The notes under the pieces were generated by a model. It was not told the DNA's origin. It searched no databases and saw only the letters and a program-made list of their open reading frames with translations. From positions 2,170,001 through 2,234,000 of the forward strand of contig JAYKKI010000091.1 of the NCBI GenBank assembly GCA_039881145.1: a stretch of DNA of 64,000 bases, written 5' to 3'. Shown piece after piece: positions 11,491-23,020 of this stretch. The stretch is from Druceiella hillmani (Eukaryota; Arthropoda; Insecta; Lepidoptera; Hepialidae). The first letter of the stretch is position 1; every line of letters begins with the position of its first letter. The translations under genes and the position numbers were made by a program.

Positions 11491-13237
11491 ACCTTGTGTC
11501 TTGAATTTCTTGTCAATGCCTATATCGCTCAAAAGTATTTGAAAAAATATCTTAGTCGTAATAAAATTGAAAATCTGTTCTCACTATTTTTCCACGTTTT
11601 GGGCGTAACTTGATTTCGGAAGACAGTTATATTTTTCTTTTATTTCCATATATTTAATATTTTCAATGTGTACACTGTGCGTGCAAAATACTAATGTTAT
11701 TTTTCTTCAATAGACTTTATGACATCAACTTCTGTGCCATGAACGACTTGTATAAAAGAAGTGAGCTCTAAATTTAAATTACAATCTATATTTGTAATCC
11801 ATTTTACCCTTGTTTTGGTTGTGAAAGTTCATCTGGAGTTTGATACTCAATTTAAACTTTTTCCAAATGTACTTTTTTTTTAATTAAAGGCACTACTTGA
11901 AAATTAGTTGTACTCGACTCTTATAATTTACAGAATATAACGGAATCCGTGCGTAGATATCAATATGACTTCGATTAACTTTTGCCTCATTCTATTCTTT
12001 TTTGTCGTAAACGATAATCATAGATGTTTTCATTCTAAAATATGCGAATGAGATATATTTTATATACATGTTATAATATCAAAAATAATGTCATTAAAAA
12101 TTTAAAATCTTCATCAATAATTTTTTTGGATTATTCCTGTATTCACATTAATTATTTTTTACATTGACCTAATAAACACTGTTTCAATAAATGAAAAAAA
12201 TCCGAACTAGTTTGTGTCATTAAATTTAACGATTTGTTAAATCTAATGTCTGTAAAATTACGGCACATTGAGATTGGCTAATGAAAAATATTCTCTTTAA
12301 TATATGAAAAAAGCTTGACTGTTAAATTTATCTTATTGGTAGATTTAAAGACTTGTCTGCCCACGACCTTGGGTTATTTATGTTCCGCAGCTTACTCACT
12401 TTCTTTGCTCTTACGCCTATCTTTACTTCTTAGGAAAAAATCCATACTCTTCAACTAGTAAAAACTTTGAAATTGACTGAATTATGACACCAGGGAAATA
12501 TCATCGATAAATGTCTTCAAGGATCGACTGAAAATTTGTATACCTCTTCTTAACCCTGGTCATTATGCGCTCTTGTTCTGTTCTTCTTCCGTCCTAACTG
12601 ACGTCGATATTTGTGTTCTAATTTTTATATACACCGTTTATTTTGTAAGTTATTTTATAGTTTACCAAACATTAAATTTTTCGAATTGTTACGTTTGACT
12701 GAAGTGATCGCTCTTGTAGCAATAATTCCGCCACTTGTACATTACTATTGTTAAGTTAATAAAATTATGCAAGGCATACATATTAAAAGATGTGTCTGCT
12801 CTACAAGCATACTCATAACTTTGTATTCAGACCAAAGTCGAATTGAATTACAAATGAAAACTTTACGCAGAATACACACTGTACACGATCTACATCTCTA
12901 CCTGATTATTCGACTTATGTTTATTATTTGGAATAACATTTTTTATAAACGGGTTTTTGGAATAATTTTTACAAATGAAAGTTTTTTTTATATTAAAGTG
13001 CCATTGAAGATGTAGAAATGGTGTAAAGTACATAGTCAATAGTAATTGTCAATATGACTAAAAAATCAAAAACTGCCGAAGGAATTTCTTTTAATCTTTG
13101 AAAATCTCTTATTTGTTTATTTCTTAAGTACATTTTAAAAAAAAATAAAGCTAATAAATTTATTCAGAATGGTTAATGAAAAGTTTACAAAAAAAGTGAG
13201 TTCTGAATAAAATGTGTGAATAACGGTAAACTGTCAT
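11491..13237. other. Gene-free interval
   Basis: AT-rich sequence. An 82-codon open frame at 12767-13015 (plus) is the longest, shows no recognisable domain, and is probably chance. Nothing else seen. Confidence 0.5.
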
Positions 13238-13462
13238 ATAAGTATCGATAGGGAATTGGTAAACTGTCGTATCCTTCATGAAATTAAGCCAAAATTTTGT
13301 GATTACGTTAAATAGTTTCTAAATGTCCACTTACATACCGCTATAATTAAATCTAAGCTATAGAAGAAGTAAAACATAATTGTGAATCAGCAAATTTTTA
13401 TCTGATTTTGGCTTAATTTCATGAAGGATACGACAGTTTACCCATTCCCTATCGATACTTAT
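13238..13462. mobile_element. Fold-back (MITE-like) element with 58-bp inverted arms
   Basis: The left arm 13238-13295 and right arm 13405-13462 are inverted copies of 58 bp with one mismatch (both start ATAAGTATCGATAGGGAAT when read inward). They enclose about 109 bp of AT-rich spacer with no coding capacity. Just outside the left arm, GGTAAACTGTC repeats the internal word at 13258. No clear target-site duplication could be fixed, so the family (MITE or other fold-back) is open. Confidence 0.75.
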
Positions 13463-13464
13463 AA

Positions 13465-13624
13465 GAAATTTCTTGCAGATACTCTAGCGAGCGCTAATAA
13501 AATAATTATTTCAATTATAAAAAAAAAACATTAAAATAGAATACGTAACTATTCGCGAAATACTACTCGCTAGTCGTTTATACAAACAATTATGATGAAA
13601 GAAATTTCTTGCAGATACTTTAGC
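13465..13624 (+). repeat. Direct repeat of a 24-bp word beside the fold-back element
   Basis: GAAATTTCTTGCAGATACT followed by C/T-TAGC occurs at about 13465 and again at about 13600, about 135 bp apart, immediately right of the fold-back element. It could reflect a local duplication or a nested insertion. Confidence 0.75.
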
Positions 13625-14810
13625 TTCTACGTGATGCAATTTGCATATATACAACGTTCATGTGAAAAATGTAACAAGTTTTCGTCTGCCTATTCACTCA
13701 ACAACAAAATGATTGAATACTTGCAAAGTTCTTTTTCTCTACCGAATTTATAAGCAAAAATATTGTAAAGATAAAGTAAAGTATGTTGTCAATTGAAAAT
13801 TAAAGTTGGAAATTCTTCGCATTTAATAAGTACTTCAAAATTTTAAAAATTGCTGATTCCATAAATAAATTGGTGCCTCAGTTGAATACGTACTAAGTAT
13901 AAAAATATTGTCAAGTTCAAACCTCAATACTATGTAGAAAATATATTTTAATTGGTACTTTATCTTTGAACATTAGTATTATTTTTTTCATATAAACATA
14001 CTGTTTAGTACGCCAGGCGTAAAATTCTCGGGAATATTTAAAAAACTACGAAATTTAGAATCATCACTATTTTTCAAGTAAAGTTTTCTTTGACCCTTTT
14101 TTTTCATAATGTTGAATTTAACACGTTTATAGAAAGTGGGTACATATTTTTTGTGAACAATTTCAAAAATATTTTTAGAATTATCATAAATATAATTTTG
14201 AAAAAATTATTTATTTAATGAACCCAAAAAAATCGAATACATTATTTGCTCCTTATAAAATTTTCACATTAAATTTTTGTGAGTATTTACTGCCTACTTA
14301 TAAATTTCAAAGTTTTCAAGTTCCGGCCTCAAACAGTTCTTGAAAAAAGTGAATGTGACAGTCAGACGGCTTCGTGGGTGAATTCAATAAGGGTTCCATT
14401 TTTTTCATATTCAGATCTCTAAAAGTAACTAAATCTTCCGTAAATGAAATTAATTGCCTTTGAAATGAAGTTTAGAATGGAAGGATATAAAAAATTCTGA
14501 CGTAAGCCATGAATCGAGTAAAAAAAGAAGTAAACACAGCAGAAATGACTTATAATTCTTAAATTATTTTTAATATTAATTTATTTACATGCTACTAACA
14601 AAAATATGCCTTTTGTGTATTGACGCAAGTTATAAAATATGTATTATTGAAAAGACTCATTCCTTTTAATACATTTGCGTTCCGATTATATTGAAACTGT
14701 CAAAGGAAAATACCCACTTTTTATAGAGTAATTGGAACATACTCGTATTTGTATTAACTAAATTGTATAAGTTTTAACTCGGTGGAAACTGTAAGGTCTT
14801 CAGAACAAGC

Positions 14811-14812
<2 letters not shown>
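13625..14812. other. Gene-free interval with a repeat-like patch at 14340-14410
   Basis: AT-rich and non-coding. The stretch at about 14355-14400 (GTGACAGTCAGACGG and ATAAGGGTTCCATTTTTTTC) resembles a CAGACGG...AAGGGTTCC-type dispersed repeat that I associate with insect genomes. That is memory-based and weak. Confidence 0.35.

Positions 14813-14876
<64 letters not shown>
14813..14876. repeat. (TA)32 microsatellite
   Basis: An uninterrupted TA tract of about 64 bp. Confidence 0.97.
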
Positions 14877-14880
<4 letters not shown>

Positions 14881-15019
14881 GAACAAAATAGTGCGTCTTT
14901 AAAATGAACAAATATAATACACCTTTAAATGTATTGTGACAACTATAACCTTGACACAGTCTCTGTAAAATGTAGATAATTAGAAATAAATTGTCTATCA
15001 ACTGTTTAGTAATTCATTA

Positions 15020-15110
15020 GCATTTTACATCGGGCGAGCGAGTGCGCGTCGCGTCGGAGGCGGGCGCAACGACATTGGATGGCGATCCCCCTGTGTGGGT
15101 ATATTAAAGT
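15020..15110. other. Short GC-rich block
   Basis: A very CpG-rich stretch (GGGCGAGCGAGTGCGCGTCG) stands in AT-rich DNA just upstream of segment B copy 1. No open frame or core promoter motif could be assigned. An exon, promoter or CpG-rich relic are all possible. Confidence 0.25.
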
Positions 15111-18100
15111 GCCTAATTTATCTTCTAGTTATTAGTATAAAATGAAATCACAAACATAATTTAGATTTTAATATTATTTTGTGTTTGTCAGTGAAGTCGG
15201 AAATATTTTGCTTTTAACCGCCTGTAAACATAAAAGCATTTGTAGTTGTTTAGAGTTTACAATTTCAAATCGGGCAGAGGTAACAAGATTTTTTATTAAA
15301 GGCTCATGCACGGTATCTTATTACAAATCTCCACGAATAGAAAGCGAGACGAGGCGTTGTCCCGATGTTATGGCCGTTTTTTTTTAACGAATTAAAATAT
15401 ACGATTATGTCATAAACCCAGGGCTTCGTACTCATGCAAAAAGGAAAAATGGTGGTTGAATTTAAAAATAATATTTCTATGAAAATATTATATTCCAGCA
15501 TTGAAAATTGTACTTAGCCATAGTGAAAAATAGTAGCGTGCACCCTGCAATAAGTGGCAGTAGGCAGACATGTTGCAGTGATGTATTATTACGTTCGCAT
15601 TCTTGATTCTGACGGAGCGTTGTTTAATTAGTAAAAATCAATTCCATTTCGGGATAAAAAGTAACCTATACTATGATACATATTACACTAATGCAAATTT
15701 CACGGACTTCGGTTGGATAGTCGAAGCGTGAAGGCGAGCCAAATAAACAAACAAATAAATTCAAACTCAATTTATATGTGTAATATTAGTTACGATTTCA
15801 GATCAAAATTCGTCACTGACTATATTGAAAAGTGCACCGTAGGTGGGTACACAAGTGGAAATATTGTCCTGAGTCTGTTATTTTATCTTCTTCACTTACC
15901 ATCAGAATCATTTTCAAATTTTATTTATATTAACGATGTTCTAAATTTTTATGATAGTTAAATTGAGTCAACTTATTTATTTAGATGAATGTAATAAAGA
16001 CGTTTTAAGTAACAGTAAAACTCTCACTACGGGGGCCGTAGTATTTTTCACCGTATTGATATCGCTTTGTATATCTTTCACAGGCGTAAAATAATACGAA
16101 TTTTTCTTAATTATTATGAGACTTCGAATCAGCACAACAGTTTTATTATACGGAAATAATGTAGATTAACATCGTATTTGTTTTCAATCTTTAAACTTCA
16201 ATATTTATACAATTTTTTTGTGCTAACCTGGATACACACCTAAGCAGATATATGTGACGCCCAAACAGATATATCTACACAGATATATGCATGCGTTTAT
16301 AAGATAAATTTTCTTGAAAGTGCGTGACATGAAAACGCGGGACCCCAACAAATTCTCTTTTTCAACGTAATCATACCGTTACCGATGCTCCGTTTATGCT
16401 CGTTGTTTAGCAACTGGGCACTAATTTGGCGTTAAATTTTGAAAACCATCGGTTATGCAAACTAGGACCAACAGGAGTACATTGTCTTTAAAATATATTA
16501 CATCTAACCATTATTTTGAAGGTCTGAGAAATAATTAAATAGATACAAATATTTTTAAATTTTGATCTAAAATCCATTACTTGCTTTTACCAGATTTGGT
16601 CAATTTTAAATGGCGGCGTAGCGACTTGGGTAGTAGTATCCAAAAATTACTTTTGTCTCAGTTTGAAAACGATCTGTCAAAAATTGTGATATTTCATCGA
16701 GGTAAATAAACTTTCAAACAACTCATTTATTGAGTTCTGGTAATGGTCTGAAATGTCTTTATATCATCACCAATCACCATGTAAATCAATATATCATGTA
16801 CATCGAGTTTGATTTACTGTAATTTTCAAAAGTTTTCAAAATCAAAAGAAATTCACTAAAAATAAAACTGTCCGCTTAGACCTCAAACCATAAATATAAT
16901 TAGACAATTTTACAGCTAATTTCAGAATAGTATTATATCCATATGGGATCGATGAGTTCATTAGAATTCTCATTCGCTTAGGCAACTCGGATATAGCCAC
17001 CCTTACAGCGTACTGTTTTATAACAAGGCAATAATGTTGTCATCGTTGTATAAACTGAAATCTGTGAGGAATCTGTTGGGTATTAGAAAAGCTTTATTCG
17101 TACTTTCTTCGGTCATCCAAGCCAAGAGTCTATGAGTTTACTTCCTGCTCACAGATAAGCGAAACTGTAACAAGTTCCTTAAAGAACAGTGAATTGTTTC
17201 CGATGAAATTTTTCGAATTTGCTTTATGAATAAAATTAAATATGAGTTAATTTCTCCCACTAACCACCCAATCAGGCAACGAAAATGAGATTGAACTCTA
17301 AGCAAATTCTAGTAGTTCTCCCTGTAGACCCAATCCATAGTAAAAGGGGCATTGACCGTTGAGATGAAGTTAGAGCTATTTCTGAAGTTATGTTGAATCT
17401 ATTTCTACGTGCAATGATGTGTCGCAGATATTGAAGGGGCTCTTCTGCGTATAGCGATGTCATCAGCAATAGATGAATTAGTTTATATACTGCAGAATTG
17501 TAAAGTTCCTGTTCGCCCTTGTGGGTAGAAGAGCCCATCAAGGGCTACTTCTACTTTTTGAATACTTGTTAGAATTCTGAGACAATATGTGTCTTGTGCA
17601 TTGAAATTCACTTGCACGATGTTATTCTGAAAGATTTTCTTATTCAAATAATGCAATAATCTAATGTAATGCATATAATATGTAAAATAAATTATACTGT
17701 TGAATGATTAATAATTTATAGAAAACACGTGAAATAATTATCTGTCCATTTATTGATTACGATATCGGACAGATAACAATTGCAACGAATAACGTCACAA
17801 AGTAGAAAACAGGGAGGACAGTGATTGAATTACGGATTATATCCACACTCTCGATCATAGACGATAAAGATAGTATAGGATAGGGAGTGATTTATACATA
17901 ATAAATACAATGCAGTATACCATCTTATACATATATAATTAGTGACATCTTTAAAACATAAAAGTCCTTTATGTTTTCAAGGATAAGTGTAAAGAGGTAG
18001 TAAAGAAAATATGAAAACCAGGCAAACAGGACTTGAAATTATTTTGTTACGTTACTTTGCCGGTAGCTTAAATTCATTTTCGTAATAATAAACCGCCCAC

Positions 18101-19017
18101 GACAATTAGCGCATATATTTGTAATATTTTTGGGTAAATGCTTCCTTTCATACGAGTATAATATTATCTGTCGTTCTTCAACATATTTGAACTGTCAATA
18201 TGCTTCTCCTTACTTGGGACCTTGCACTTCCTGATTTTGAAGCAATTTCGTTCCAGATCGCACGAAGTTATTCAATAACTCATTATTTTGTGGCGTTTTA
18301 TCTGAAAGGTTCATCTTACCAGGAATATATCTCCTTTCTCAATGCTTGGGATTCTTAAATTAAAGTGGACAACGACCTAAATAACCATAATTTTATTTTT
18401 GTTTCGAAAATAAATTAAAAAGAGCAATACCTATGTTCCGTACACTGAACCATCAAAACAAAGACTATTTTTTTCGTCACTTAAATTCGATTGATGATTC
18501 ACCGATAGATTATAAGTTTGGATCTATAACAGCAAAACATTTTTTTACCACAAACGATCCTTGGATCTGCAGTTTTTATAAACATAATTTTTAAACTAAC
18601 AAATGAAACCATATCCCTCTAAAAATTGCCACTAGCACAGTGAGTGGTGCAATCCTTGGAAACTATGACATAAAATCGCATTATATATTCTCAGCAACAC
18701 GTACCGTGTACCACGCGTATGTGAATAACACATTCAAATATGAAATGACTTGGGCCCGACATTTTTTGGTAAAATATTTAATTTGGTATGTAAAAATTTG
18801 TGAATGTGTCTCTAACTTAATGTTTGTTAGTTCGAGTTTAATAGAGCACTGCATGTTCGGTAAATTTTACCAACATTACAAATATTAAGTACCATTTATA
18901 ATATTTTTTCTAACTAAAAAAGAAATCCCATTGGTCTGTATTTTCGCAATAGTATTTTACAAATATACTAAAATATTAATTCCAATATATAATATAAATA
19001 TAACTTCAAGAAAAAAA

Positions 19018-19022
<5 letters not shown>

Positions 19023-19056
<34 letters not shown>
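19023..19056. repeat. (TA)17 microsatellite
   Basis: An uninterrupted 34-bp TA tract within segment B copy 1. Confidence 0.95.
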
Positions 19057-19058
<2 letters not shown>

Positions 19059-19149
19059 AGTGATAGTCAAGCTTATTAGAAGAATTTTGCATATCTTAAG
19101 AAAGAATTTTTATTGGTGCCATTAATCACTATGTTATCATTCCATTTTT

Positions 19150-20220
19150 TTCTGCAATAACTTAATCCAGCTCTGAAATCTAATAAAAGAATACCGACGT
19201 TAACGACGTCATACGATACTATAAAATGTATTCTAACCAATACTTAGTAATACAACACCGCAACGAGGAGGCTCGTAACACCTTTCTTACTTGAAATGTA
19301 TTGCAGAAACTAATTGGAAGGCATTGCTCCTCTCGTAATATAAACTTGTAATTAGCTCCATGCTGTTAATGAGATTTGCCAATTATCGATACGTCGACGC
19401 TCTTATTTACGAGTAACATTCCTTTAGATCAAATATTATCATTAGATACAATACTATTATATGAGACTTTCAATTAATTTATAGCTGTATTTATGGTAGA
19501 GTGAAAGCTGTGAAACATGAAGTGACATGCCTAAGATAACTTCCTAACGAGTTAATCTCGGCTCCTTATTGCCCGGTTACTTGTTGCCTTGACCTAATAA
19601 TTCAGACATTTTGCAGGTTATTGTTGCCAACATTCACTTTAATTAGATTTTACATACGAGTTCCCTTAAAAGGATTAATGTGTAGCTTATTTGTAGAAAA
19701 ACTAATAAACTTGCATTAACAAAGGTCTTGAAATCCACTATCGAGATGTAAAGCGCTGAATTCTTCCGATGCAAGATCGAAGACATATTGGGCTAATTTA
19801 TTTCAAAATGACGTCGTAATACAACCTAATTCACAGCGTGACAGAGAACAATATAGCATCACCAACAGCAGTCGTTCTTGACATTATCACCAAGAAGCTC
19901 GATTTTTCTGCAATAACTTAAGTCATCCTGATTGCATGTTATTGCTTGGGCGCGGGTAAAGTGAAACTTAAGACTCCCAGGTTGATACTCGTGAAGTTTA
20001 CAAGAAGAAGAATACCTGTAATAAAGTACAGTCTCTTCAGAAATCGTTTAACGAAATATCCCGCATACTTACAATGGAATAATCGCCCATAAGGCCACAA
20101 GGTCGTCAGGAGTCATTCACTCTAGTACGAGCCATCTCGAAGATCGATAACTTTTAAAACGCGACGACATCAATATTATTATAAGGTTTCCGGATGGATG
20201 TAAGGAAATTATTATACATA
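19150..20220 (+). other. Best-conserved non-coding core of segment B, copy 1
   Basis: Of the duplicated segment this 1.1 kb is the easiest to align with its counterpart (50600-51905). It shares GCCAATTATCGATAC, CTTATTTACGAGTA, AATCGCCCATA-GGCCACAA and GTTTCCGGA-GG-TGTAAGGAAATTATTA. It is also less AT-rich than its flanks. No open frame spans it, and the substitutions do not suggest codon structure. TTTTCTGCAATAACTTAA occurs at both ends (about 19149 and 19905). It may be a conserved regulatory element, an untranslated RNA, or simply a younger repeat. Confidence 0.45.
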
Positions 20221-21077
20221 GACAAGCATATTTTATTTCATATTGTTACAATTCCATATTGCAATAACAATTACTGTTTGTGTAATGTTTAAAATTAAAC
20301 TAAACTTACTGTTTTACACCACTACTTTATTTACGTGATTACGGGCGATTTCAATACTCGCCTGTACAAGAGTAGTGTCAAAAAATCGAGACATCATCAT
20401 TGCTGGCAAACTTACCATTACTTAATATTTTACAAATTCTCGCATATATAAGTTTCATTCCCTCCACGATTTCATGTTAATAACCTTTCCTAAAAATATC
20501 CTTCGACGGTTAATTTCCATTGTCCGTTCTTTCCCATAATGGTATCAATCCTATTTACCTATAAGTTAGGTAACTCTAAATCCTCTTCAAAAATTTCCTC
20601 CGTGACTTCAAACGTATCAACCTATCATCTTCTCATGGAGATGTTCAATACATTAATCGATATATAACTACAATCCTTGAATCTGTTGATGACAACGTGA
20701 TTGCCTTCAATATTTTTATCAATAAATTGCTCAATAATTTATTGGCGGATATAAAGATTTAGACAACTATTCACGGTTTTGAGTTATGCTCTGAAAGCTT
20801 ACTTACCCCTAAATATACTCCTCTTACGAAAAAACATGTACTGTTCAAGCAGCAAAGCTATGAAATTAACTGTTACTTGGATACTTTTGCAATTCTCCAT
20901 ATATACAATAAATAAATAAACGTATTGTGTAATATGTCTATATACAGACATATAATACGTTACAACAATCAGGTATTAAAATTTTTCTTAGCTACATGAG
21001 TAATACTAATTCAATTTTTTTTAAGTTAAAATTGCCCAAAATGCAGTTATCAAAACGTTATAAGTAATCAGTAAAAT

Positions 21078-21145
21078 CGAAATTGTTTGTTAAGAAGTAA
21101 CACATCAAGAAGTAACAAATAACGAAATTGTTTGTTAAGAAGTAA
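21078..21145 (+). repeat. 45-bp period direct repeat
   Basis: GAAATTGTTTGTTAAGAAGT recurs after 45 bp, a local tandem duplication inside segment B copy 1. Confidence 0.85.
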
Positions 21146-21400
21146 TAAAATAAAAACAAGGTAAAATTAAACTGTTAAAACATGTACAGTAACATTATAA
21201 TTAATTTTATCACATTTATATAAAGTATATCCGTATATATTACTCGCTATATTTCTACGCGTGTTAAAGATATACTAGGCAATAATTTATTTTTGAAGCT
21301 ATGATATACATGGGACTAGAAAGAAGAAAACGGTTGATATCTCTTATAGAAGGAGCTTAAAATAACGATAGAATTTGAGTTCTGGGAAAATTAACAAACA

Positions 21401-22437
21401 TATTTGTTCTTTGTTTTTAAATCCTAATATAACGTGCGGTGGTAAGACACCTCAAGTCATAATATTATTTTTTTTTTTGATACTCGTTCTTTTTTTTCTT
21501 TTTGTAAGTAGAATGATTGCGAAAAAAATATATTTTCGGGAATGTTGTGAATGATGTTTGTAGACAATCTAGCTAAAAAACCATAATGACATTAAAAATA
21601 TTACCACACTTGTTTAAAATTATAATTTTTTACTCGTTCTGTTCCATTAATCACTTGGCTAAAATCAATCGTCATATCATTGTCGATCATATAAATAGTA
21701 TTATCAGTATTTATTATGATTCTTCCATGTAATTCACAAAAACATTAGATAGTCGGCTGTAAGAGTATATTATAAAGCGTTTTATTTGCGTACTTATCGA
21801 TACGAGTATTGTACAATCAAAGCAATAATATATATAAATTCAGACTAACCCAAATATCTTGGACGACAAAATTTAAAGAAATTCACCTGCGGACACGCTC
21901 ACACATCTGGATCAATCAGTTTCGTTAAAAAATATATTATTATGTGTTTTTATCAAAACGAGTGTCTTTTTCTCTTTTTAAAAATCTTACGTATCCTCTA
22001 TACACAGATGTAATAATAATCCTTCAAACTTGCAGACCTAGGGTTTACTATTAGTTTCATGGATTATTGTTACATCTGCGAGTTTCATGGATTATTGTTA
22101 CCTCTGTGTATAGAGAACTGGACAGTTTATTTTATTCTACTAATTGAAAGAGTTCCGTAGAAATAGCATTTACAGGCTATTAACCTGATTTCTTTTAAAA
22201 ATTAAAAAATTCTTGAATGTATGATTGATGATTTAAATAAAGCTTTTAAGGGGTTATTTTTTTCATTTTTGTCTATATAAGAGTATCATTTTTAATCTTA
22301 ACATCTGGATCCTAGCAGAGTATGAAATATCACCGGTCTCCTTTTGAATATAAACTAAAACTCTATTTATTTTAATTAACTAAGCTTCTATTTATTACTA
22401 TTGCTGTTGGTGTATGGTTCATAATTTTTACTACGTC

Positions 22438-22439
<2 letters not shown>
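21401..22439. other. Gene-free interval with a nested inverted/direct repeat
   Basis: No gene recognised. 21996-22022 and 22089-22115 are inverted copies (27 bp, two mismatches, CTCTATACACAGA...). The right side also carries a tandem pair of 28-bp units, GTTTCATGGATTATTGTTAC..., at 22056-22083 and 22084-22111. This looks like an inverted duplication followed by a tandem one. Confidence 0.75.
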
Positions 22440-22501
<62 letters not shown>

Positions 22502-22505
22502 TTAT

Positions 22506-22582
<77 letters not shown>
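22440..22582. repeat. Interrupted (TA)n microsatellite, 143 bp
   Basis: Long TA runs with short TTATATTTATA-type interruptions at 22496-22520. The Tyr-Ile repeat frames over it are artefacts. Confidence 0.96.
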
Positions 22583-22584
<2 letters not shown>

Positions 22585-22832
22585 CTTCATATAACAAAAA
22601 AAACAGCCAATATTTCATTTTGGCTAAACTGGACGCATATCTTTGTTGATATTTAATCTTTACTACAATTTTAGGTATTTGGTAAATTATTGGCACTAAG
22701 GATTAAGTTTCCGTAGCTCGCTAAGTAATTTGGGATCTTTTTACGTGTCCCCTTACTATTGGTCTCGTGAAAAGACGTCAAGTCTTTTAGATAGTATTAT
22801 GAAAAAGGACCATGTCCAGCGTTTCGTTATAA

Positions 22833-23020
22833 GATATGATCCATAATGAGCAGATCGGCAGAAAAACTAAGGTCACCGACATAACTTTTATGGTTGGCGA
22901 GCTGAAGTGGCAATGGACAGGTCATATAGCACGCAAAATTGACATACGTGGTCACCATTCGGGAGCCTTTCTTTTATAGAAAAGAAAGGCTCCCGAATGG
23001 GACGGCCCCTCGCTCGGATC
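22833..23020 (+). pseudogene. Non-LTR retrotransposon ORF2 C-terminal relic
   Basis: Translation of 22833-22950 gives HNEQIGRKTKVTDI and ELKWQWTGHIARK. This is the signature found just after the reverse transcriptase in many arthropod non-LTR elements (usual form KVTDI...LKWQWAGHIARR). The following conserved LEWRPR-type stretch may survive after the hairpin as a GAATGG-containing sequence at about 22995-23010. The RT and endonuclease domains are absent. It is a dead 5'-truncated fragment, interrupted at 22955-23000 by a perfect inverted duplication. Confidence 0.75.
22955..23000. repeat. Perfect hairpin, 21-bp arms, 4-nt loop
   Basis: Arms 22955-22975 and 22980-23000 are exact complements around the loop ATAG. 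The hairpin lies inside the non-LTR relic. The right arm ends in the element's apparent continuation, so the left arm looks like the added inverted copy. Confidence 0.95.

Larger units (their letters stand above)
15200..21400 (+). repeat. Segment B, first copy (colinear long-range duplicate)
   Basis: Aligns in order and orientation with 42600-59250. Anchor pairs include 15420-15600 with 42890-43050 (GACATGTTGC...), 15985-16140 with 43210-43390 (CATCTTTCACAGGCGTA), and 17050-17230 with 46130-46310 (AAAATCTGTGAGGAATC-like). Further pairs are 17520-18060 with 47930-48530, 18640-18880 with 50160-50400, 19190-20220 with 50625-51900, 20960-21010 with 58810-58850, and 21300-21380 with 59190-59265. 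The copies are clearly diverged. The second is much longer because of insertions. No conserved reading frame is apparent, and short open frames inside this span (for example 17272-17541 minus) are not kept in the other copy. Confidence 0.75.

Noticed and set aside
22372..22696. Tyr-Ile repeat frames over the TA tract
   Set aside because: Artefact of (TA)n; overlapping frames exist on both strands.
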